64,000 bases of DNA from Paracoccus sp. TOH (GCF_030388245.1 NZ_CP098360.1:416001-480000); one strand, 5' to 3'; shown: positions 9,412 through 17,783, counted from the stretch's first letter. Program-made: numbers and translations. Notes: generated by a model not told the origin, from the sequence alone.

Positions 9412-10089
9412 ATGATCTGGCTGGAGAATCTGACCAAGGCTTACCGGCTGAAGGGCCGGCAGACCGTGGTGGCCGACAACATCAACGCGGTGTTCCCCAC
9501 CGGCGTCTCGGTCGCGCTGCTGGGCCGCAACGGGGCCGGCAAGTCGACGCTGCTGCGCATGATTGCCGGCACCGTCTCGCCCAGTTCGGGGCGGGTGCTG
9601 TCGGATGGCACCATCTCATGGCCGGTCGGCTTCATGGGCAGTTTCCATGGCGAGCTGACCGGGGCACAGAACGTGCGCTTCGTCGCCCGGATCTATGGCG
9701 TCGACACCGACGAGCTGGTCGATTATGTCGCGGATTTCGCCGAGCTCGGCCAGCATTACCACCAGCCCTTCGCCAGCTATTCCTCGGGCATGCGTTCGCG
9801 GCTGGCGATGGGGACCAGCATGGGCATTCATTTCGACACCTATCTGGTCGACGAGGTGACCAGTGTCGGCGACGCGGATTTCCGCGCCAAGTCGCAGCGC
9901 GTGTTCAACGAGCGGATGGAGACCTCGGGGGCCATCGTGGTCAGCCACTCGATGCCGATGATCCGCAACATGTGCCAGATGGGCGCGGTTCTGGATCGCG
10001 GCCATCTGACGGTCTTCGAGAATCTCAACGAGGCCATCGCCTATCACGAGGCCATCCTGCGCGTCCCGCCCGCGGTGCCCGGCGACTAG
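9412..10089 (+). CDS. Polysaccharide ABC exporter ATPase, KpsT/Wzt type
   Basis: ATP-binding subunit that powers the KpsM-like permease. The 225 residues contain Walker A GRNGAGKST (38-46), the ABC signature SSGMRSRL, Walker B TYLVDEV with the switch segment following, and the His-switch motif VVSHS. The family mark ISWPVGFMGSFHGELTG, a version of the KpsT/BexA signature, sets it apart from general ABC proteins. No C-terminal sugar-binding domain is present, so it belongs to the group-2-capsule type rather than the Wzt O-antigen type. Its TAG stop overlaps the stop of the convergent phosphomutase in CTAG. Confidence 0.93.
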   Translation: MIWLENLTKAYRLKGRQTVVADNINAVFPTGVSVALLGRNGAGKSTLLRMIAGTVSPSSGRVLSDGTISWPVGFMGSFHGELTGAQNVRFVARIYGVDTDELVDYVADFAELGQHYHQPFASYSSGMRSRLAMGTSMGIHFDTYLVDEVTSVGDADFRAKSQRVFNERMETSGAIVVSHSMPMIRNMCQMGAVLDRGHLTVFENLNEAIAYHEAILRVPPAVPGD

Positions 10090-11474
10090 GCCGGCCCGGC
10101 CAGCAGCGCCTCGATCTCGGCGCGCTTCGCCGCCACCAGCCCGGCATCGCCGCGCGATTCGACGTTCAGCCGCACCACCGGCTCGGTGTTCGAGCGGCGC
10201 AGGTTGAAGCGCCAGTCCGGAAGTTCCAGGCTGATGCCGTCGGTTTCGTCGCGGCGGATCGCCTGCGGCGCGAAATGCGCCACCACCCGGTCGATGGCCG
10301 CGCCGGGATCGTCAAGGCGGAAGTTGATCTCGCCCGAGGACGGGAAGGCGCGCATTCGCTCGGCCAGCAGTTCGCCCAGTCCGACGCCCTTGCGACTGAC
10401 CAGCTCGACCACCAGCAGCCAGGGCACCATGCCGCTGTCGGCGAAATGGAAGTCGCGGAAATAATGATGCGCCGACATCTCGCCGCCATAGATCGCCCCC
10501 GATTCGCGCATGGCGCGCTTGACGAAGGCGTGGCCGGTGCGGGCCTGCACCGCCCGGCCGCCGGCGCTGGCGATCATGTCGCGGGTGTTCAGCACCACGC
10601 GCGGGTCATGCACGATCTTTTCGCCCGGATGCTTTTCCAGGAAGGCCGCGGCCAGCAGGCCCACGACATATTCGCCGGGGATGAACCTCCCCTGCGCATC
10701 GAAGAAGAAGCAGCGGTCGAAATCGCCGTCCCAGGCCACGCCCAGGTCGGCGCCATGATCGCGCACCGCCTCTGCGGTCATCGGCTGGTTTTCCGGCAGC
10801 AGCGGATTGGGAATGCCGTTCGGGAAGGCCGGGTCGGGCTGGTGGTTGATGCGGATGAAGCGCAGGGGCGCGCCGCGCCGCTCAAGCTCGGCCGCGATGG
10901 CGTCGAAGGTCGGGCCGGCGGTGCCGTTGCCGGCATTGACCAGCACGGTCAGCGGGCGCAGCGCCGCCACGTCGATGAAATCGGCCAGGGCCCGGGCATA
11001 GATCGCCCGCGCCTCGGGGAAGTCCCGCGTCTCGCCCCGGCGCTCGGGCTCGGGGAACGCGCCCGATTGCGCCAGCGCCGCCAGGGTCGCGAAATCCCCT
11101 TCGGGGTCCAGCGGCGCGGCGCCGCGGCCGACCAGCTTCATGCCGTTATAGTCGATCGGGTTGTGCGAGGCCGTCACCTCGATGCCGCCATCGGCGCCGA
11201 AATGCGCGGTGGCGAAATACATCTCCTCGGTGCCGGCCAGACCGAGGTCGCGGACATCGGCGCCGGCATCGTTCAGTCCCCGGATCAGCGCCGCCGCCAG
11301 TTCCGGCGAGGTGGCGCGCGAATCGCGGCCCACGATCACCTGCCGCGCGCCCAAGACCTGCGCGAAGGCGCGGCCGATGCGATAGGCGACATCCTCGTCC
11401 AGTTCCGAGCCCAGCCGGCCGCGCACGTCATAGGCCTTGAAGCAGTCGATCCGCCGCGCGGGCATCGTCACCAT
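10086..11474 (-). CDS. Phosphomannomutase/phosphoglucomutase
   Basis: Interconverts hexose 6- and 1-phosphates (mannose or glucose), supplying sugar-1-phosphate for GDP-mannose or dTDP/UDP-glucose. The 462-residue protein has the early substrate segment KAYDVRG, the phosphoserine loop VTASHNPIDYNG, the metal loop DGDFDRC, the sugar-specificity loop GGEMSAHHYFRDF and the phosphate-binding RRSNTEPVVRLNVE, all in the normal order of the AlgC/ManB family. The ATG at 11474 has a GGGGG ribosome site 7 bases upstream. A sugar-activation role for the flanking polysaccharide genes is likely. Which hexose it prefers cannot be decided from sequence. Confidence 0.93.
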   Translation of the reverse strand: MVTMPARRIDCFKAYDVRGRLGSELDEDVAYRIGRAFAQVLGARQVIVGRDSRATSPELAAALIRGLNDAGADVRDLGLAGTEEMYFATAHFGADGGIEVTASHNPIDYNGMKLVGRGAAPLDPEGDFATLAALAQSGAFPEPERRGETRDFPEARAIYARALADFIDVAALRPLTVLVNAGNGTAGPTFDAIAAELERRGAPLRFIRINHQPDPAFPNGIPNPLLPENQPMTAEAVRDHGADLGVAWDGDFDRCFFFDAQGRFIPGEYVVGLLAAAFLEKHPGEKIVHDPRVVLNTRDMIASAGGRAVQARTGHAFVKRAMRESGAIYGGEMSAHHYFRDFHFADSGMVPWLLVVELVSRKGVGLGELLAERMRAFPSSGEINFRLDDPGAAIDRVVAHFAPQAIRRDETDGISLELPDWRFNLRRSNTEPVVRLNVESRGDAGLVAAKRAEIEALLAGPA

Positions 11475-11559
11475 GGCATGTCCCCCTTTGTGCTGCCCCC
11501 CTCGCTACACCAGCCGTCCGGCGATGGGAATAATGCGTCAGGATCGCTGGATGGTCGGG

Positions 11560-11579
11560 CCTCCGCCAAAGGGCGGAGG
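11560..11579. promoter_or_regulatory. Perfect 8-bp inverted repeat upstream of the NTF2-like/GNAT/nitrilase operon
   Basis: CCTCCGCC-AAAG-GGCGGAGG, a perfect 8-base stem with a 4-base loop, lies 49 bases before the ATG at 11629. It has no T-run, so it is more likely an operator or a 5' leader hairpin than a terminator. Confidence 0.4.
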
Positions 11580-11616
11580 TGACGCGGCCCGCCGCCCACG
11601 CTAGACGGGACAAAAC

Positions 11617-11623
11617 AAGGAGG
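11617..11623 (+). promoter_or_regulatory. Near-consensus ribosome binding site
   Basis: AAGGAGG, five bases before the ATG at 11629. It is much stronger than most sites in this window and fixes the start of the NTF2-like gene. Confidence 0.8.
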
Positions 11624-11628
11624 TTCCG

Positions 11629-12030
11629 ATGGATACCAAGGCCCTGATCGCCGCCTATTACGACGCCTTCAACGCCGGCCGCACCGACGAGATGCTGGGC
11701 TATCTGCATGACGAGGTGGAACATCACGTCAACGAGGGCGGCATCCGTCGCGGCAAGGACACGTTCGCCGAGTTCAACGCCCACATGACCCGCAGCTACC
11801 GCGAGGAGCTGACCGACATGGTGATCTTCGCCAACGAGGCCGGCGACCGGGCGGCGGCGGAATTCGTGGTCAACGGCACCTATCTGGCCACCGACGAGGG
11901 CCTGCCCGAGGCGAAGGGCCAGAAATACGTCCTGCCCGCCGGCGCCTTCTTCACCATTCGGGACGGCAAGATCGCGCGGGTGACGACCTATTACAACCTC
12001 ACCGACTGGACGCGTCAGGTTTCGGCGTGA
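11629..12030 (+). CDS. SnoaL/NTF2-like, ketosteroid isomerase-related protein
   Basis: Small 133-residue alpha+beta cone-fold protein. It begins with the family's typical helix (ALIAAYYDAFNAGRTDEMLGYL) and continues with HDEVEHHVNEGG, FAEFNAHM and the final strand pair FFTIRDGKIARVTTYYNLTDW. It matches the ketosteroid isomerase-related group, whose members usually have unknown substrates. It is the first gene of a three-gene coupled operon with a GNAT acetyltransferase (overlap 12027-12030) and a nitrilase-family amidase (overlap 12605-12608), which suggests these three act on one small amide or amine metabolite. Confidence 0.85.
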   Translation: MDTKALIAAYYDAFNAGRTDEMLGYLHDEVEHHVNEGGIRRGKDTFAEFNAHMTRSYREELTDMVIFANEAGDRAAAEFVVNGTYLATDEGLPEAKGQKYVLPAGAFFTIRDGKIARVTTYYNLTDWTRQVSA

Positions 12031-12608
12031 TCCGCACCGAAAGCCTGACCGGGGATGCCGTGGCAACCGTGCTGGACGACCTGGCACGGCTGCGCATCGC
12101 GGTGTTCCGCGACTGGCCCTATCTCTATGACGGCGATCTGGAATACGAACGGAACTACCTGCGCGCCTACCAGTCGCCCGGCGCGGTGGTGATCGCGGCC
12201 TGGGACGGCGACCGCATGGTCGGCGCCTCGACCGGGGCGCCGATGGAGGATCACGCGGATGATTTCGCCGCCGCCTTCGCCGGCCGGCCCGAGCGGCTGG
12301 ACGAGATCTTCTATTGCGCGGAATCGGTGCTGCTGCCCGAATATCGCGGCCACGGCCTGGGCCATGCCTTCTTCGACGGGCGCGAGGCGCAGGGCCGCGC
12401 CCTTGGCCGCCGCTACAGCGCCTTCTGCCGCGTGGTCCGGCCCGAGGATCACCCGCTGCACCCGCAGGATTATCGCCCGCTGGACGGGTTCTGGCGCAAG
12501 CGCGGCTATGCCCCCCTGCCCGGCGTGGTCGCGGAATTCGAATGGAAGGACATCGGCGATGACCGACCCTCGCGCAAACCGCTGCAATTCTGGATGAAAA
12601 CCCTGTGA
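12027..12608 (+). CDS. GNAT-family N-acetyltransferase
   Basis: Acetyl-CoA-dependent N-acetyltransferase of 193 residues. The acetyl-CoA pyrophosphate-binding loop is seen as LLPEYRGHGLGHAFFDGRE (consensus Q/RxxGxG/A), preceded by the beta-strand DEIFYCAESV. The C-terminus has the pattern DGFWRKRGYAPLPGVVAEFEWKD. The start is a GTG that overlaps the stop of the preceding gene, so it is probably translated by coupling. The substrate is unknown; the neighbours point to a small amino compound. Confidence 0.85.
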   Translation: MIRTESLTGDAVATVLDDLARLRIAVFRDWPYLYDGDLEYERNYLRAYQSPGAVVIAAWDGDRMVGASTGAPMEDHADDFAAAFAGRPERLDEIFYCAESVLLPEYRGHGLGHAFFDGREAQGRALGRRYSAFCRVVRPEDHPLHPQDYRPLDGFWRKRGYAPLPGVVAEFEWKDIGDDRPSRKPLQFWMKTL

Positions 12609-13474
12609 CCCGGACCGTCAAGATCGCCGCCGCCGCCTATCCCTTCGACTGGCTTCGGGATTTCGACGCCTATCGCGCCAAGATCACCCGCTGGGTCGGG
12701 GACGCCGCCGATTGCGACCTGCTGGTCTTTCCCGAATATGGCGCGATGGAGCTGGCCTCGCTGGGCGGGCCCGAGGTGGCCGGCGATCTCGAGGCGTCGC
12801 TGCACGAGGTCGCCCGGCACGAAGCGGCGCGCGACGCGCTGCATGCCGCGCTGGCGGCGCAGCATGGGCTGCATATCCTGGCCGCCTCGGCGCCCTGTTT
12901 CGATGGGCCGCGCCCGGTCAACCGCGCGGTGCTGTTCGGGCCCGGGGGGCGGATCGGCCATCAGGACAAGCAGGTGATGACCCGCTTCGAGCGCGAGGAC
13001 TGGGACGTCGTCGGCGCGCCGGGTCTGCGGGTGTTCGACACCCCCGTCGGACGGCTGGGCGTGCTGATCTGCTATGACAGCGAGTTTCCGCTGCTGGGCC
13101 GGGCGCTGGCCGAGGCCGGGGTCGAGGTGATGCTGGTGCCCTCCTGCACCGACACGGTGGCGGGGTTCAACCGGGTGCGCATCGGCGCCATGGCCCGGGC
13201 GCTGGAGAGCCAATGCGTCGTCGTGCAGGCGCCGACGGTGGGCGACGTGGATTGGAACCCGGCCATCGACGAGAACCGTGGCGCCGCCGCGATCTATGCG
13301 CCGGCGGACGGGCTGTGGCCGGAAAGCGGCGTGGTGGCCGAGGGGGCGATGGACGTGCCCGGCTGGGTCAAGGCAAGCGTGGACCTGGACCGGGTGGCGG
13401 AAAGCCGGCGGGACGGGCGGGTGCTGCCCTTTGCGCATTGGCCGGAAAGCGCAGCGGTGCGGGTGGTGAAGTAA
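12605..13474 (+). CDS. Carbon-nitrogen hydrolase (nitrilase superfamily)
   Basis: Amidase/nitrilase-fold enzyme of 289 residues that cleaves C-N bonds. The catalytic triad is visible: Glu in VFPEYGAMEL, Lys in HQDKQVMTRFE and Cys in LICYDSEFPLLGR. The later RALESQCVVVQAPTVG is also typical. The GTG start overlaps the GNAT stop. It is more likely an amidase than a true nitrilase, given its similarity of layout to the aliphatic or omega-amidase groups, but the substrate is not deducible. It is the last gene of the operon; a 14-base gap follows before the convergent GST gene. Confidence 0.87.
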   Translation: MTRTVKIAAAAYPFDWLRDFDAYRAKITRWVGDAADCDLLVFPEYGAMELASLGGPEVAGDLEASLHEVARHEAARDALHAALAAQHGLHILAASAPCFDGPRPVNRAVLFGPGGRIGHQDKQVMTRFEREDWDVVGAPGLRVFDTPVGRLGVLICYDSEFPLLGRALAEAGVEVMLVPSCTDTVAGFNRVRIGAMARALESQCVVVQAPTVGDVDWNPAIDENRGAAAIYAPADGLWPESGVVAEGAMDVPGWVKASVDLDRVAESRRDGRVLPFAHWPESAAVRVVK

Positions 13475-13488
13475 CCCGCCGACCGCCG

Positions 13489-14139
13489 TCAGCCGGATGA
13501 TGCGGCGGCAAAGACCGCACGCTGGGCATCGTAGGCCCGCTGGAAGGCCGGCCGCGCCTCGCCGCGCGCGACATAGGCAGCCAGGTTCGGATGGGTCTCC
13601 AGCAGATCCAGGCCGTTCAACCGGCGCAGCACCGTCACCATCAGCAGATCGCCGGCGCTGAAAGCGCCGTCCAGCCAATCGGCATCGCCGAGATGGCGGG
13701 AAAGGTCGGCAAGACGGTCGCGGATACTGGCCTCGAGGCTCTGCAACCGGTGACCGTACCAAGGCTTGTCGCGGTCGAGGATCTTGAGCAGGGTGTGATC
13801 GAAGATCGGCGGCTCTACCGTGTCGAGCGCCGCGAACATCCACATGATCGCCCGCGCCCGGGCATTGGCATCGCCTGGCAGCAGACCGGAATGGCGCTCG
13901 GCGATGGCGAGCACGATCGCACCGGACTCGAACAGGACCAGATCGCCCTCCTGATAGGTCGGGATCTGCCCGAATGGCTGCAGCGCGCGATGCGCGTCCC
14001 GCTTCATCGCCGCGAACGACAGCAGGCGGACTTCGTAGGGTTGGCCCACCTCCTCCAGCGCCCAGCGGACCCGCATGTCGCGCGCCAATCCCCTGCCGCC
14101 ATCAGGCGAGTTTTCGAAGGCGGTAATGGTGATGGTCAT
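13489..14139 (-). CDS. Glutathione S-transferase
   Basis: Soluble GST of 216 residues. The N-terminal thioredoxin-like part carries ALEEVGQPYEVRLLSF and the glutathione-binding FGQIPTYQEGDLVLFESGAI (cis-Pro and Glu-Ser contacts). The C-terminal helical domain holds LGDADWLDGAFSAGDLLMVTVLRRL, which includes the conserved N-capping box region. The ATG at 14139 is preferred over one 30 bases upstream because GAGAAGGA lies just before it. The substrate is unknown. Confidence 0.9.
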   Translation of the reverse strand: MTITITAFENSPDGGRGLARDMRVRWALEEVGQPYEVRLLSFAAMKRDAHRALQPFGQIPTYQEGDLVLFESGAIVLAIAERHSGLLPGDANARARAIMWMFAALDTVEPPIFDHTLLKILDRDKPWYGHRLQSLEASIRDRLADLSRHLGDADWLDGAFSAGDLLMVTVLRRLNGLDLLETHPNLAAYVARGEARPAFQRAYDAQRAVFAAASSG

Positions 14140-14280
14140 CGTCCTTCTCCCTGGCTTTGTCTGTCCCAAGGACGTCCGGCCAGGCGGGAATCCGACAATG
14201 CGTCCCCGAAATAATGCCGGCAGGCGGTCCGGCTTGGGCGGATTTTCCGCAGCCGGGCAGCCCCGACCAGAGGCAACCGC

Positions 14281-15741
14281 CTATTGCGCCGGTCCCGTCG
14301 CCGGCTCGTCCGGCACCGCCGCCTCGGGCGGCGCGGCGCCCTCGGGTTCCGCGCCCTCGTCGGGCACGGCCAGCCGGTTGTCCTCCCATTCGCCCGAGGC
14401 GACCTGGCCGGTGGCATAGCGCATCACCCCCGCCCCCTGCCGCTTTCCGGCGATGAAATGGCCGGTATAGACATCGCCATTGGCATAGGTCGCGACGCCC
14501 TCGCCGTCGATCTCGCCTTCCTTCCAGCTGCCCTCGTAGCGGAAGCCGTCCGGCGCGATCAGCCGGCCCTTGCCATGGCGCAGCCCGTCCACGAAGGAAC
14601 CGTCATAGGTGGTGCCGTCGGGATAGGTCGCCTGCCCCTGCCCGTGCCGCTGGCCGTCGCGCCAGGCGCCGTTATAGACATAGCCGTCGGGATAGGTCAT
14701 CCGGCCCTGCCCCTCGTTGCGGCCGCGCTTGAAGCCGCCCTCGTAGACCAGGCCGTTGGCGTATTTGGCGACGCCCTGCCCCTCGATCACGCCCGCGACC
14801 CAGTCGCCGTCATAGCTGGCGCCGTCCGGATAGGTGATGAGCCCGCGGCCATGCGGCAGGTCGGCCAGCAGCGCCCCCTCATAGACCGAGCCGTCGGGAT
14901 AGGTGATGCGGCCCAGCCCCTCCATCCGCCCCTCGACCCAGTCGCCGGTATAGACATAGCCGTCGGTGCCGGTGAAGGTGCCCGTCCCCCAGCGCTTATC
15001 GGCGCGGAAATCGCCCTCGTAGCGGTCGCCGTTGGCATAGGTCGCCACGCCCTTGCCCTCGCGCTTGCCATTGGCGAAGCGGCCCTCGTAGCTGTCACCC
15101 GAGGGCTGGGTCAGCTTGCCCTGCCCGGCCATCTGGCCGGCCGACCAGCTGCCTTCGTATTTCAGGCCATCCGCCATGGTCAGCTTGCCCTCGCCGGAGC
15201 GCTGGTTCGCCTTCATCTCGCCTTCATAGCCGGCACCGTCGGGATAGGTGATCTTGCCGAAACCTTGCTTGACGCCGGCCTTCCAGTCGCCCTCGTAGCG
15301 ATAGCCGTTGGGTTGGGTCAGCACGCCCTTGCCGTCGTGCAGCGCGTTCAGGAAGCCGCCCTCGTAGACCGAGCCATTGGCGTAATGCGCCACGCCTTGG
15401 CCGGTGATCTGGCCATCCAGCCAGTCGCCCTCGTAGCTGCCGCCATCGGCATAGGTGATCTTGCCCTTGCCATGCGGCTTGCCGCGGGCAAAGGCGCCCT
15501 CGTAGACCGAGCCGTTGGGGAATTTCGCCGTGCCCTGGCCCAGGATCTCGCCCTCGACCCAGTCGCCGGTATATTCGTAGCCCGAGGGCAGCGCGTAGGT
15601 GCCCCGCCCGTGCTGCTTGCCGTTGCGGAAGGTTCCCTCATAGACGCCGCCGTCGTCATATTGCTTGGTGATGACCGCCTGTGCGCCGGCCATGCCCGCG
15701 CCGGCCAGGATCACCGCGCAGGCGACAAGGGCTGCCTTCAT
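14281..15741 (-). CDS. Exported MORN-repeat protein, ~19 repeats
   Basis: The 486-residue protein starts with a clear signal peptide (MKAALVACAVILAGAGMAGAQA) and then consists almost only of 23-residue MORN repeats. I count about 18-19 copies of the core Y(E/T/D)G-x-(W/F), such as VYEGTFRNGKQHGRGTY and RYEGDWKAGVKQGFGKI. The last 35 residues are acidic and Pro/Ala-rich. MORN arrays are elongated beta scaffolds that often bind lipid or partner proteins. In bacteria exported ones are mostly uncharacterised, so function is open. An in-frame ATG 66 bases upstream would bury the signal peptide and is rejected. It is divergent from nadE across 132 bases. Confidence 0.85.
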   Translation of the reverse strand: MKAALVACAVILAGAGMAGAQAVITKQYDDGGVYEGTFRNGKQHGRGTYALPSGYEYTGDWVEGEILGQGTAKFPNGSVYEGAFARGKPHGKGKITYADGGSYEGDWLDGQITGQGVAHYANGSVYEGGFLNALHDGKGVLTQPNGYRYEGDWKAGVKQGFGKITYPDGAGYEGEMKANQRSGEGKLTMADGLKYEGSWSAGQMAGQGKLTQPSGDSYEGRFANGKREGKGVATYANGDRYEGDFRADKRWGTGTFTGTDGYVYTGDWVEGRMEGLGRITYPDGSVYEGALLADLPHGRGLITYPDGASYDGDWVAGVIEGQGVAKYANGLVYEGGFKRGRNEGQGRMTYPDGYVYNGAWRDGQRHGQGQATYPDGTTYDGSFVDGLRHGKGRLIAPDGFRYEGSWKEGEIDGEGVATYANGDVYTGHFIAGKRQGAGVMRYATGQVASGEWEDNRLAVPDEGAEPEGAAPPEAAVPDEPATGPAQ

Positions 15742-15873
15742 GGATGCTGCACTCCGCCTCGTTGCTGCTTTTGGCATCGGTTTATCGCAAGGGGCCTGCC
15801 GGCGCAAAGCCCGACTTTTCCTTTGCCGCGCGCTGACCTATCAACGGGGCGAGACCCGGGTAAAGGAAGCGCC
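15742..15873. promoter_or_regulatory. Divergent promoter region, MORN gene / nadE
   Basis: A 132-base gap that must hold promoters for both genes. The nadE side ends with the ribosome site AAAGGA eight to nine bases before ATG. I see no clear operator. Confidence 0.35.
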
Positions 15874-17544
15874 ATGACCGACACGTTCCGCATCACCCTT
15901 GGACAGCTGAACCCGACCGTGGGCGACCTGCCCGGCAATGCCGCCAAGGCACGCGAGGCCTGGGCCGCGGCGCGCGAGGCCGGCGCCAACCTGCTGGCTC
16001 TGCCCGAGATGTTCATCACCGGCTACCAGACCCAGGACCTGGTGCTGAAGCCCGGCTTCACCCAGGAAGCCATGGCCCGCATCGTCGATCTGGCGCGGGA
16101 CTGCGTGGACGGCCCCGCCATCGGCATCGGCGGCCCTTATGCCGAGGAAGACCGGCTTTACAACGCCTATTGGATCCTTCGCGGCGGCAAGGTGGTGGCG
16201 CGGGTGCTCAAGCACGAATTGCCGCACAAGCAGCTTTTCGACGAATGGCGGCTGTTCAATGTCGGGCCGATCTCGGGCCCCTACAGCCTGGACGGGCTGC
16301 GCATCGGCAGCCCGATCTGCGAGGACGCCTGGTGGCCCGAGGTCTGCGAAACCCTGGCCGAGACCGGGGCCGAAATCCTGCTGGTCCCGAACGGCAGCCC
16401 CTATCACCGCAACAAGCTGGACCTGCGCATGGGCCACATGGTCGCCCGGGTGGTCGAGACCGATCTGCCGCTGATCTACCTGAACTCGGTCGGCGGGCAG
16501 GACGACCAGGTCTATGACGGCGGCAGCTTCGTGCTGAACCCGGGCGAGGACGGCGGCGCGGTCAAGGTCATGCAGCTTGCCCCCTTCGACGAGATGCTGG
16601 CCCATGTCGATTTCACCCGCACACCGCAGGGCTGGCGGGCGGTGCCGGGCCGCATGGACCATCAGCCCGACGAGTGGGAGCAGGACTACCGCGCCATGAT
16701 GGAGGGCTTGCGCGACTACATGCGCAAGTCCGGGTTCCGCAAGGCGGTGCTGGGCCTGTCGGGCGGCATCGACTCGGCGCTGGTCGCCACCATCGCCAGC
16801 GACGCCATCAGCCCCGAGAACCTGCGCTGCGTCATGCTGCCCAGCGAATACACCTCGCAGGCCAGCCTCGAGGATGCCGCCGATTGCGCCGGGCGGCTGG
16901 GCACCCGGCTGGATACCGTGAAGATCGAAGGTGCCCGCGACGCGGTGGAGGATGCCCTGGCGCATCTGATGGAAGGCACCCAGCCCGACATCACCGAGGA
17001 AAACATCCAGTCCCGGCTGCGCGGCGTGATGCTGATGGCGCTGTCGAACAAGTTCGGCGAGCTGCTGCTGACCACCGGCAACAAGTCCGAGGTCGCGGTC
17101 GGCTATGCCACGATCTATGGCGACATGGCCGGCGGCTACAACCCGATCAAGGATCTTTACAAGACCCGCGTTTTCGAGACCTGCCGCTGGCGCAACCGGA
17201 ACCATCGCGACTGGATGCAGGGCCCGGCGGGCGAGGTGATCCCGCCGCAGATCATCTCGAAACCGCCCTCGGCCGAGCTGCGGCCGAACCAGAAGGACCA
17301 GGACAGCCTGCCGCCCTATGAGGTGCTGGACGCAATCCTGGAAGGGCTGGTCGAGAAGGACCTGGCGCTGAAGGATCTGGTCGCGCAAGGCTTCGAGCCC
17401 GAAACGGTCAAAAAGGTCGAGACCCTGCTTTATGGCAGCGAATGGAAGCGTTACCAGGCAGCGCCCGGGCCGCGCATCTCGACCAAGGCTTTCTGGCTGG
17501 ACCGGCGCTACCCGCTGGTCAACCGCTGGCGCGATCGGATTTGA
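15874..17544 (+). CDS. nadE: Glutamine-dependent NAD+ synthetase
   Basis: Makes NAD from nicotinate adenine dinucleotide, ATP and glutamine. The 556-residue protein is the two-domain form. Residues 1-260 are a nitrilase-type glutaminase with its triad in LPEMFITGY (Glu), VLKHELPHKQLF (Lys) and SPICEDAWWPEV (Cys). Residues 285 onward are the synthetase with the P-loop LGLSGGIDSALVATIA, TTGNKSEVAVGYATIYGDMAGG and ISKPPSAELRPNQKDQDSLPPY. The ATG at 15874 has AAAGGA upstream; a frame open from 14284 is antisense to the MORN gene. Together with pncA and pncB 2-3 kb away it completes the salvage route nicotinamide, nicotinate, NaMN, NaAD, NAD apart from nadD. Confidence 0.97.
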   Translation: MTDTFRITLGQLNPTVGDLPGNAAKAREAWAAAREAGANLLALPEMFITGYQTQDLVLKPGFTQEAMARIVDLARDCVDGPAIGIGGPYAEEDRLYNAYWILRGGKVVARVLKHELPHKQLFDEWRLFNVGPISGPYSLDGLRIGSPICEDAWWPEVCETLAETGAEILLVPNGSPYHRNKLDLRMGHMVARVVETDLPLIYLNSVGGQDDQVYDGGSFVLNPGEDGGAVKVMQLAPFDEMLAHVDFTRTPQGWRAVPGRMDHQPDEWEQDYRAMMEGLRDYMRKSGFRKAVLGLSGGIDSALVATIASDAISPENLRCVMLPSEYTSQASLEDAADCAGRLGTRLDTVKIEGARDAVEDALAHLMEGTQPDITEENIQSRLRGVMLMALSNKFGELLLTTGNKSEVAVGYATIYGDMAGGYNPIKDLYKTRVFETCRWRNRNHRDWMQGPAGEVIPPQIISKPPSAELRPNQKDQDSLPPYEVLDAILEGLVEKDLALKDLVAQGFEPETVKKVETLLYGSEWKRYQAAPGPRISTKAFWLDRRYPLVNRWRDRI

Positions 17545-17548
17545 CCAA

Positions 17549-17583
17549 CGGCATGATCGTGACCCTACGTCACGATCATGCCG
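17549..17583 (+). terminator. 15-bp perfect hairpin directly after nadE
   Basis: Starting five bases after the nadE stop, CGGCATGATCGTGAC and its exact complement flank a 5-base loop (CCTAC). No U-run follows, so it is either a strong transcript-end hairpin that blocks 3' exonucleases or a Rho-assisted terminator. A dyad protein site is also possible, since the arms are long and perfect. Confidence 0.65.
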
Positions 17584-17749
17584 CCCCTTCCGGTTCCCGC
17601 ATCGCGGATTCTGTGCAACTCATTGAAATTCTTGCGATGCTATGCGCAGATGAGCGGAAACCTGCCCATTTCGACAGGTTAATAAAAGTCGAATCATCCT
17701 TTAGCTAACGGGTAGAGACGCGCGGTTTTGTTTTTCCGCCCTGTCTCCT

Positions 17750-17783
17750 CCATGCGGCGATCGGCACTGCCGATCCGGCATGG
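17750..17783. promoter_or_regulatory. 34-base interrupted palindrome upstream of the Hint-protein gene
   Basis: The core GATCGGCA-C-TGCCGATC (17759-17775) is a perfect 8-bp dyad. Outside a short internal bulge the arms continue as CCATGC (17750-17755) and GCATGG (17778-17783). It ends 63 bases before the start codon. It could be an operator dyad or a 5' leader stem; no T-run follows. Confidence 0.5.

Noticed and set aside
14360..15660. Regular ~69-base repeats as a possible tandem DNA element
   Set aside because: They are the MORN repeats of one protein, in frame along the whole length.
14284..15873. NadE starting 530 codons further upstream
   Set aside because: That extension is antisense to the MORN gene; the ATG at 15874 has a ribosome site and fits the family.
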